8,810 bases of DNA from contig JAFQVE010000385.1 of the NCBI GenBank assembly GCA_017408185.1, forward strand, positions 1-8,810, read 5' to 3'. This stretch comes from Oscillospiraceae bacterium (GTDB lineage: Bacteria > Bacillota_A > Clostridia > Oscillospirales > JAAYXM01). Of this stretch, positions 1 through 5,600 are shown in pieces. The notes under the pieces are model-generated. The model was not told the DNA's origin and made no database searches. It saw nothing but the letters and a program-made list of their open reading frames with translations. The translations under genes and the position numbers were made by a program. Numbering within the stretch: position 1 is the first letter of the stretch; each line of letters opens with the position of its first letter.

Positions 1-126
1 ATAATACATTTCCGCATTATCGTGAAGATGCAAGCCGTTTACCGAAAAACGTGAACACATCGTTCCTACCGTTACAGGGAGAACAAGAAGTGCAGGCTTT
101 GGTGATATTAATAACGGATATTTTAT
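1..126 (-). CDS. Unidentified protein, N-terminal 42 codons (partial, runs off left edge), apparent ATA start
   Basis: A stop-free minus-strand frame runs from 126 to the window edge. It begins IKYPLLISPKPALLVL and continues with a VTVGTM segment and HLHDNAEMYY at the edge. I do not recognise the family. The spacing PKP-x5-PV...GT faintly recalls the N-terminus of flavin-reductase-like FMN-binding proteins, which is too little to call. The case for a real gene is the upstream signal: a perfect consensus promoter (178-150) and a 7-base Shine-Dalgarno (137-131) placed for translation to begin at codon 126-124. That codon is ATA, not ATG, GTG or TTG. The frame is closed by a TAA a few codons upstream, and the next in-frame ATG is codon 23. 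It may therefore use a rare AUA start, or be a gene with a mutated start. The antisense plus-strand frame (3-128) is also open, so the coding direction rests on the promoter and SD. Confidence 0.5.
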   Translation of the reverse strand, partial: MKYPLLISPKPALLVLPVTVGTMCSRFSVNGLHLHDNAEMYY

Positions 127-130
127 GAAC

Positions 131-137
131 TCACCTC
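131..137 (-). promoter_or_regulatory. Ribosome binding site deciding an ATA start
   Basis: Read on the minus strand, GAGGTGA is a seven-base perfect match to the anti-Shine-Dalgarno sequence. It is followed by GTTC and then ATA at 126-124, so the GAGG core lies seven bases before the ATA, which is ideal spacing. The GTG inside the SD leads to a stop after two further codons (GTG AGT TCA TAA), so it is not a useful start. Confidence 0.6.
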
Positions 138-149
138 TTTCTTAATCGG

Positions 150-178
150 ATTATAACAGCAGATATTGTATTTGTCAA
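150..178 (-). promoter_or_regulatory. Perfect consensus sigma-A/sigma-70 promoter reading leftwards
   Basis: On the minus strand the -35 TTGACA (178-173) and the -10 TATAAT (155-150) are both exact consensus with a 17-bp spacer. Transcription would start near 143, giving a leader of about 17 nt containing the GAGGTGA ribosome binding site. This is the strongest promoter in the window and implies high constitutive transcription of the left-edge gene. Confidence 0.85.
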
Positions 179-233
179 AGAAAATGGGTAAATTTTATAA
201 CTTTTGCAGATAGATTAAACCTTTGGTTTGAAT

Positions 234-245
234 TATAATTATAAT
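234..245 (+). promoter_or_regulatory. Possible rightward -10 region (two TATAAT in tandem)
   Basis: Two back-to-back TATAAT hexamers (234-239 and 240-245) lie upstream of a GAGG ribosome-binding-like sequence (262-265), a short ORF and a terminator. No good -35 is correctly spaced: TTAAAC at 215-220 is 19 bp from the second hexamer. The local AT-richness makes chance TATAAT matches likely. If real, it would produce a transcript of about 80 nt ending at the terminator near 330. Confidence 0.35.
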
Positions 246-274
246 GTAGAATTATAAAAAAGAGGAAGAATTCT

Positions 275-334
275 ATGAATAAAACGAAAACATCGCATAG
301 GAAGAAATATTTCCTATGCGATGTTTTTTTGTGA
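275..334 (+). CDS. Possible 19-residue peptide ORF spanning a terminator hairpin
   Basis: ATG at 275 follows AGAGGAAG (261-268) with workable spacing. The frame reads MNKTKTSHRKKYFLCDVFL and stops at TGA 332-334. The peptide is short with a strongly basic first half. Its codons 5-18 coincide with the two arms and T-tract of the terminator at 287-330, so a ribosome on it would disrupt the hairpin. This could be a leader peptide, a tiny toxin-like peptide, or a chance ORF in a small RNA. I have no family match, and chance is the most likely explanation. Confidence 0.22.
   Translation: MNKTKTSHRKKYFLCDVFL
287..330 (+). terminator. Strong intrinsic terminator (17-bp perfect stem, U7)
   Basis: Arms 287-303 (AAAACATCGCATAGGAA) and 311-327 are perfectly complementary around a 7-nt loop (304-310). 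Seven T residues occupy 324-330. Polarity suits rightward transcription. On the other strand the stem is followed by TTTTCGTTTTATT, so weak leftward termination is possible too. No complete plus-strand gene lies upstream of it in the window. It sits between a leftward gene (1-126) and a rightward gene (663-1586), so it must serve a short transcript, readthrough or an attenuator. Confidence 0.88.
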
Positions 335-563
335 TTAAAAAACGTCTGTGCGTCCATCTGATTATTTGTTAGTTATTTTGGGGCAGAAATGGTGTTCGTG
401 GGCAGAGGTGAAAATGGCAAGGATAGTGTCGGTAGTGGAATTTGCTATATGATAAAAGAGTAAACAAGCGTTGGTGTGCCTGTTACCTTTTTTGTTGAAA
501 ATCATAGAAATTGTACAATTTTTATCAAAAATCTTTACATATCCCGAACTGTGTTGTTTTAAC
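335..563. other. Intergenic stretch without a convincing gene
   Basis: No frame here combines a start codon, a ribosome binding site and protein-like composition. A minus-strand frame from 565 to 362 lacks a Shine-Dalgarno and looks random. The only structure I see is the perfect 14-bp palindrome at 508-521. The length of this region upstream of the aldolase promoter leaves room for further regulatory sites. Confidence 0.6.
508..521. repeat. Perfect 14-bp palindrome AAATTGTACAATTT
   Basis: AAATTGTACAATTT is its own reverse complement. Its TTGTACA core recurs at 593-599 inside the shared promoter box, 82 bp away (about eight helical turns). It could be an upstream operator half or a chance AT-rich palindrome. 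The evidence is the symmetry alone. Confidence 0.35.
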
Positions 564-602
564 ATGACGTAAAGAAATTAAAAACGTCATTTTTGTACAT
601 GT
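564..602 (+). promoter_or_regulatory. Putative AraC-type operator, copy 1 (upstream of the aldolase gene)
   Basis: The block contains an inverted repeat, ATGACGT (564-570) and ACGTCAT (584-590), with centres 20 bp apart, followed by TTTTGTACATGT (591-602). The block at 2468-2506 matches it at 30 of 39 aligned positions without gaps; over 584-602 the match is 16 of 19. GTACAT ends 22 bp before the TATAAT at 623-628, so the box covers the normal -35 position (600-605, TGTAAT), which is poor by itself. Such placement is typical of a promoter that depends on an activator. The likely binder is the adjacent AraC-family protein, by inference. Confidence 0.65.
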
Positions 603-622
603 AATTTGAGGATGCTTTTTTA

Positions 623-628
623 TATAAT
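623..628 (+). promoter_or_regulatory. -10 box of the aldolase gene promoter
   Basis: TATAAT is exact consensus, with predicted transcription start near 635 and a leader of about 28 nt carrying AAGGAGA (647-653). The hexamer 17 bp upstream (TGTAAT, 600-605) is not a good -35 and lies inside the putative operator, suggesting activator-dependent initiation. Confidence 0.6.
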
Positions 629-662
629 TTAATGGTAAACTACAGTAAGGAGAAACATAAAA

Positions 663-1586
663 ATGGCAAAATTTGATATTAAAGAAATCAAAGGAGTAAT
701 TCCTGCTACGCTCACATGCTTTGATGAGAATGAAAAGGTTGATGAAAAAAGAACCCGCGACCTTGTCGAATTTCTTGTAAACTCGGGCGTGGACGGTCTT
801 TACATAACGGGAAGTACGGGATTTTGCTTCACAATGACAACTGAGGAAAGAAAAAAATCCACCGAGATAGTTATCGATCAGGTGGCAGGAAGAATTCCGG
901 TAATCGTGCATGTTGGTGACATCGGAACAGCAAAGAGCATAGAGCTTGCACGCCACGCTGAAAGCGTCGGTGCGGATGCAATCTCCTCTGTACCGCCGTT
1001 CTATTGGGGATTTTCTCCTGATGCTATTTACAATTACTATAAAGACATCGCCGAAAGCGTAAGTATTCCTATGGTGGTTTACAATATCGCACTTGCGGGG
1101 CTTATGGACAGAGCGCTCATAAAAAAGATAGCGGACATTCCGAATGTAAAAGGACTTAAATATACAGCGCGTTCCCACGACGAAATGGGTTCAATAAAAC
1201 GTGAGCTCGGAGAGGAGTTTATGATTTACTCCGGCTGTGACGAAATGGCATTTTCTGGATTTTCATTCGGTGCAGACGGTATCATCGGCTCGTTTTACAA
1301 CTGCATTCCCGAGTTGTATATTAAGATATACAATGCTTATAAGAACAGCGATGTAAAAGCCGGTATGGAATATCAGGCTGTTGCGGACGAGTTTATCTTC
1401 GCCGCTCTTAAGTACAACGGTCTTTCAAGCATCTATGATCTTATGAGAATGCGCGGACTTGACGCAGGATATTCTATTCGTCCGTTTATAAGAAATTCAC
1501 CGCAGGAGACAGAAAGCTTAAAGCAAGAGCTTTCAAGAATCCGCGATGAATTTAAAACAAAAGAACTTGATGTGTTCGGAATATAA
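663..1586 (+). CDS. N-acetylneuraminate-lyase-like aldolase (DHDPS/NAL family, class I Schiff-base)
   Basis: This 307-residue TIM-barrel protein has the usual length for the DapA/NanA superfamily, which reversibly cleaves or forms 2-keto acids with pyruvate bound as a Schiff base in the cytoplasm. The Schiff-base lysine is Lys166 in GLKYT. The catalytic tyrosine is Tyr140 in MVVYNI. The pyruvate carboxylate loop is GSTG at 50-53. Several features match the sialic-acid-lyase branch rather than dihydrodipicolinate synthase: PPFYWGF near 111-117, Asp193-Glu194 in YSGCDE, and Ser210 in GSFYN, corresponding to E. coli NanA Asp191, Glu192 and Ser208. One oddity is Phe54, where NanA has glutamate (GSTGE). 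The ATG has AAGGAGA ten bases upstream. Its neighbour is a polysaccharide lyase under a look-alike promoter, so a 2-keto-3-deoxy-uronate-type substrate is a real alternative to Neu5Ac. No sialidase, epimerase or kinase is in view. The stop abuts the convergent regulator gene. Confidence 0.93.
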   Translation: MAKFDIKEIKGVIPATLTCFDENEKVDEKRTRDLVEFLVNSGVDGLYITGSTGFCFTMTTEERKKSTEIVIDQVAGRIPVIVHVGDIGTAKSIELARHAESVGADAISSVPPFYWGFSPDAIYNYYKDIAESVSIPMVVYNIALAGLMDRALIKKIADIPNVKGLKYTARSHDEMGSIKRELGEEFMIYSGCDEMAFSGFSFGADGIIGSFYNCIPELYIKIYNAYKNSDVKAGMEYQAVADEFIFAALKYNGLSSIYDLMRMRGLDAGYSIRPFIRNSPQETESLKQELSRIRDEFKTKELDVFGI

Positions 1587-2441
1587 TCAAAGCCGCAGTG
1601 TGCTCTTGAACGTCTGCGGATTCACTCCCGTGTATCGCAAAAACGCGTCGTAAAAGCCCTTGTATGAGTTATATCCCGAAAGATAGGCAATCTCATCAAG
1701 AGTGTGCGCACCTGATACAATAAGAGCTTTTGCGTGTTCTATTCTGTGCTTCTGAAGAAGTGAGGAAAAGCTGCTGTTCATCTTGTCGTTCAAAAAACGC
1801 GCTACCTGACGCTTGCTCAGGGAAAGCATTTCCGCAAGCTCGTCAAGTGTTGCCGTGGAAAGGTTGTTTACAAAATACGAAAAGATTTTGACCTTCCGCG
1901 CCTCGTCGGAAAGCTTTGGATTAAGCGGTTGTACGCCGGCGTGTACAGTAATGTCGCTACCCTTGGCAGAAAGCTTTTCAATAAGCTCTATATATATCAG
2001 CATTAAAAGCGCGCTCGTATAGTCATTGGAAATGCTTTCGCTTGGTGTGTTGCAAAGATATTCTGCGAGAATATCAAGAAATATTTTTATTCTTCCTTCT
2101 GCCGGGAATTCCGTAAAGGCAGGTGCAATATCCAACAAGTCCGGAGTATCGCAGGAAAGCTCATCCTGAGGATTTATCAAAAGACTGATACGCGTAAGAT
2201 TAGTTGAAACATTAGTTGTTTTGTGGAAGTTACCTTTCGTCACGAGGTAACAGTTTCCGCTGTGCATAGGATGGGTGTTGCCTTCTATCAGGATGGAGCC
2301 TTCCCCTTCCTTCATATAATGAAATTCATGTCCTGAGTGAGTGTGTGCTTGAGAGGTGAAATTGCGCTGCGCGTCGGCAAACAGAAGAATGTTATAAATC
2401 CTGTTTTTAACTGTAAGCTCAAAGGGATACTGAGGTCCCAT
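1587..2441 (-). CDS. AraC-family transcriptional regulator with N-terminal cupin sensor
   Basis: This 284-residue protein has the two-part layout of sugar-responsive AraC/XylS activators. Residues about 10-90 form a cupin-like ligand-binding domain (HTHSGHEFHYMKEGEG at 33-48, then HPMHSGNCYLV). A helical linker follows, then two helix-turn-helix motifs at about 186-284. HTH1 spans TLDELAEMLSLSKRQVARFLND. HTH2 holds the family signature IAYLSGYNSYKGFYDAFLRYTGVNP (251-275), close to the usual IA...GF.....F...F....G..P. The start ATG at 2441 follows AAAGGAGC at good spacing. It is convergent with the aldolase and divergent from the giant lyase, a classic position for a local regulator. Its likely targets are the two matching operator blocks at 564-602 and 2468-2506, the second overlapping its own promoter. 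The ligand is unknown, probably a saccharide released by the lyase. Confidence 0.93.
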   Translation of the reverse strand: MGPQYPFELTVKNRIYNILLFADAQRNFTSQAHTHSGHEFHYMKEGEGSILIEGNTHPMHSGNCYLVTKGNFHKTTNVSTNLTRISLLINPQDELSCDTPDLLDIAPAFTEFPAEGRIKIFLDILAEYLCNTPSESISNDYTSALLMLIYIELIEKLSAKGSDITVHAGVQPLNPKLSDEARKVKIFSYFVNNLSTATLDELAEMLSLSKRQVARFLNDKMNSSFSSLLQKHRIEHAKALIVSGAHTLDEIAYLSGYNSYKGFYDAFLRYTGVNPQTFKSTLRL

Positions 2442-2467
2442 AAATTACCGGCTCCTTTCGCGCGTTA

Positions 2468-2506
2468 ATGACATTAAAAAAATAATGATGTCTTTTTGGT
2501 ACATGT
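2468..2506 (+). promoter_or_regulatory. Putative AraC-type operator, copy 2 (regulator/lyase divergent region)
   Basis: This is the second copy of the block at 564-602: ATGACAT (2468-2474), the matching dyad arm ATGTC (2488-2492, paired with GACAT 2470-2474), an A-rich spacer, then TTTTTGGTACATGT (2493-2506). GTACAT ends 22 bp before the TATAAT at 2527-2532, exactly the spacing seen in copy 1. It therefore covers the weak -35 region of the lyase promoter (2504-2509, TGTTCA) and most of the divergent regulator promoter. Confidence 0.65.
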
Positions 2507-2510
2507 TCAA
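2482..2510 (-). promoter_or_regulatory. Promoter of the AraC-family gene, overlapping the operator
   Basis: On the minus strand, TTGAAC (2510-2505) is followed after 17 bp by CATTAT (2487-2482), each matching consensus at four of six positions. Transcription would start near 2475, giving a leader of about 34 nt with AAAGGAGC before the ATG at 2441. The -35 and spacer lie in the putative operator (2468-2506), so binding there would likely affect the regulator's own transcription. Confidence 0.5.
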
Positions 2511-2526
2511 TCTTGTCTGATTTGAT

Positions 2527-2537
2527 TATAATATAAT
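2527..2537 (+). promoter_or_regulatory. -10 region of the giant lyase gene (overlapping TATAAT pair)
   Basis: TATAATATAAT contains two overlapping consensus hexamers (2527-2532 and 2532-2537). The first sits 22 bp after the GTACAT box, as in the aldolase promoter. There is no strong -35. Transcription from about 2540 would give a long 5' leader of roughly 155 nt before the ATG at 2697. Confidence 0.6.
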
Positions 2538-2539
2538 CA

Positions 2540-2696
2540 GAGAGAAATTACAAGAAAAATATAAATGGGATATCCCTCTGCATGACTATACGGTAAACGG
2601 TGCAGAGCTGTTTATAAAGCTATTATACCGGAAGATTTGAGAGGTTCTCAACTTTCATTTTGACTTAACAAAAAAATATTAGGAGGGCAAAGTACA
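2540..2696 (+). other. Long 5' leader of the lyase gene with a small hairpin
   Basis: The predicted leader contains a hairpin TTGAGA-GGT-TCTCAA (2637-2651), a palindrome GGGATATCCC (2567-2576) and the ribosome binding site AGGAGG (2681-2686), ten bases before the start. No U-tract follows the hairpin, so it is not an intrinsic terminator, and I recognise no known riboswitch class. A frame open from 2521 to 2640 lacks a start codon and ribosome binding site. Confidence 0.4.
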
Positions 2697-5600
2697 ATGA
2701 AAAGATTTTTAGCGATTGTGATCGCAATAATGTTGGTGGTTGGCATGCTCCCGACTGCATTTGCGACAGAGACGACCGGAGGCGGATATAAGTATAATCT
2801 GACAACGGACTCGTTGACGAGTAAGGCAGTAACTAAAAATGGTAATCTTGGTTACATAAGCTGGGAAGGGGAATCTCCTGCAGTAATTACAGATGAAGAC
2901 GAACCGGGTTTTGCGACAACAGGAAGAAACAACCTGCGTGATATAAATCCCGGCATTTTCAACAGCGGCTTTGCTTCAGGACTAGCAGTCGGAAAAGCTG
3001 ATACATTCTATTTTGATAACGTAGAAAACGAAGCATTAGGGACAAGAGCTTTTTGCTTAATCAAAATCAATGTTCCGAAAGCCGGAAAATATATGTTCAC
3101 AGCAGTGAATGGTTTTACAACACTGCCATCAGAGCATAGCAAGTATACCGTTAATAACGGTGCAGTTGATGAGGGCGCTGTTCCGACAGTGCATCTGGTA
3201 AAAGTAACCGCCGAGACACCGGACCTCACATACCACAACAATAACACCGTAAACTGTAATGTTACAAATGCCGGCGCTTTAGGCTTCTCGGCAGATACAG
3301 CAATCGGCTCCTATGATTCCCGAAAGCTTGCGACAGCTGAAGGTGGCCCTGTGCGCACTGACATAAGCGAAGTCGAGCTTGACGCAGGTGCATACTATGT
3401 CCTGTTCGACCTCGACAAAAAAGCGGCAGATGCAAACAAGGATTACTGGAAGCATAGCAACGGAACTTGGTTCCAGCTTTTCCTTCTCTCCGCAATAGAG
3501 CTCACTCCTGCTGGTGATACAGGCGGTGATACAGGCGGCGGTGAAGACGACGATGAAGACGACGATTCCGGCAATGTACCGGAAGAACCGGTTCCCTATG
3601 AATTCGGAATAAAGAGCGGTGCCGCAGCCGATGCCAGTGTCAGTTCTGTTAAATATTCCAATACAAAAAATAAATGGACATATCGTGCAGCGTCGTCAGC
3701 TAAGCTCGGAAATTCATCGCAGGTAAAAAACGGGCGAATGTTGGTTTCTTCCACAGCTGCTGGAATGTGGCTTGCTCTCGAAATAAGCATTCCGAAAAAT
3801 GGTTGGTATGAAATTCAGTTTTCGTCTTTTAGAGTAAAAGGCAACGGTGGCGTAGGAAATGTATATATTCTTCCTGAAAACGCTGATTTAACGAATGTTG
3901 ATGCTGCGATTTCTGCTCCGGGAACTGTCACAGTGGCAAAAGATGTAAAGTATTATGACACTGAAAAAAGCAGTGAAACAGTAAAAGAAAAAGCTGTGTT
4001 AGGGCATCTTGTGGGTAAGAAAAAGATTATTCTTTTCAGGGCAACTGCGAGCAACACCGCTGATGGCGCAAGAAATGTATGCAATATGTACCCGGCAGCT
4101 GTTTCGTTAAAATGGATCGGCAAAGAAGACCCTCCATATAGTCTGATTCCGGCAAAAACAAAGCTTGTGCCCGGAGAAAAGGCAGAATTGTCGCTTGTTA
4201 ACTTGGAGAATTCCTTTGTAAGCGACTGGTCTGTGAAAGAAATAGAAACATCTGATAAGAGTGTTGCAACGGTTGATGGAAAAACCGTTACTGCAGGGGA
4301 TGAGTCCGGAACGGTTACAATAAACGCAACCGTCATTGTAGACGGAGTCGAAAAGGAGGCTCAAGGAACCCTTTCGGTTATAAAGCCCACGATTGTGGAG
4401 GGGTTATTTGACCGAGGATTTGCTATAGGGGAAACCATTCTTCTGGACAAAAGTGCGATTGAGTGGGGCACTGATGTGCCGGAATATTCCGATAATGTAA
4501 CACTTTCTTATGAAAACAAAACACCTGAGATTATACAAGTTTCAGATAGCGGAGTTGTAACAACTGTTGGATACGGCATCGGAGAGGTTTTTGTTACTGC
4601 AAGCTGGAACGGATATGAAATTACATGGAAATGTAATCCTGTTGTAGGTACCGCAAAAACAGGACGCAGTTTCTATACTGATGAAAAGATAAAGAATCTC
4701 AAAAACAATATTGCAAGGTACGAATGGGCTCAGGACGAACGCAATAAATATGTAGAAGAGGCAGACGAGCTTCTTGCGCAGGGTGTTGATAAGCTTTATG
4801 GTATGATTACCACTCAGGAACTTCCTCGTGCAAATCAGATTTCGTATCGTTTCAATGACAATGGAGCGCATAACTGCTTGTATTGCGACAAATATGTCTA
4901 TACTGAATATGGCAGTTACCCGTGGATAATTGATATTTTTGCCAGTCCGTGGAAAATTCAGTGTCCGGACTGCAAGCGTTTTTTCCCGAGTAACGATTTT
5001 GGAAAGTTCTATGAGCTTGGCATAGATGAGCACGGCAATTACCGCTTTGCTCTTGCGCTGCAGCGACACCACGAAAAGTTCGTCTGCAAGGACGGTGAAA
5101 ATTGTGAATGTGCGCCACCTACAGGCGAGCGCGGAAGTGAGGAATGGAACACATACTACGGCTACGGCGTAAAAGGCGGATATCTGTATAACGATGCTTA
5201 CGGTGAAAAGGATGACGCGCTCTTTGCGGTGGACGACGGCTGGGGATATGAATATACATATACATATAAAAAAGCTGACGGCACGCCGGAGCTTAATGAA
5301 GACGGCTCGGTGAAAACCGAGGTGCGCTGCAAGCCTTTTATTGCCTATTACAATACTTGGGGACTATGGGAAACTGAAATTGAATTTTGGGTAAAAAATC
5401 TTTCGATGGCATACCTTTATACCGACGATATAAGATATGGGCGTGCTGCCGCAATTCTCATAGACAGAATTGCAGATGTTTATCCGGAGTTTGACACAAC
5501 TGAATGTGGCAGCAAATTCTTGGTCAGTGACGGGAATACAATAAGCTGGAAAGCCGGAAAAACCAACGGAGCCAGCCGAGGGAAAATTATGGGGAATCTT

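Noticed and set aside
3..128. Plus-strand frame open from the left edge, ending in TGA at 126-128, as the tail of an upstream gene
   Set aside because: Its antisense partner has a perfect promoter and SD. This tail has no recognisable motif and the nearest terminator is 160 bp away. It cannot be fully excluded without upstream sequence.
126..284. Possible invertible promoter segment, because the leaders on each side (AAAGAGGTGAGTTCATA and AAAGAGGAAGAATTCTATG) resemble each other in inverted orientation
   Set aside because: The similarity is little more than two ribosome binding sites plus starts. There is no clean inverted repeat of recombination-site length and no recombinase in view.
362..565. 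67-codon minus-strand ORF in the intergenic region
   Set aside because: No Shine-Dalgarno before its ATG, random-looking composition (clusters of His, Cys, Thr), and it overlaps the aldolase promoter region.
525..1178. 217-codon minus-strand ORF antisense to the aldolase gene
   Set aside because: It is a shadow of the aldolase reading frame, rich in Cys, Arg and His with no recognisable domain. The plus-strand frame has all the catalytic motifs.
1593..1619. Inverted repeat CCGCAG/CTGCGG just after the aldolase stop as a terminator
   Set aside because: Only six base pairs with a 15-nt loop and no T-tract. It lies inside the regulator's C-terminal coding sequence.
2521..2640. Stop-free frame of 39 codons upstream of the lyase gene, with protein-like residues such as KWDIPLHDYTVNG
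   Set aside because: It has no start codon with a ribosome binding site and overlaps the predicted -10. It might be a gene remnant, but its length is within chance for one frame and there is nothing to match it to.
5247..5275. TATACA microsatellite-like run
   Set aside because: It is a short coding repeat (YTYTY) in the lyase, too short to imply phase variation.
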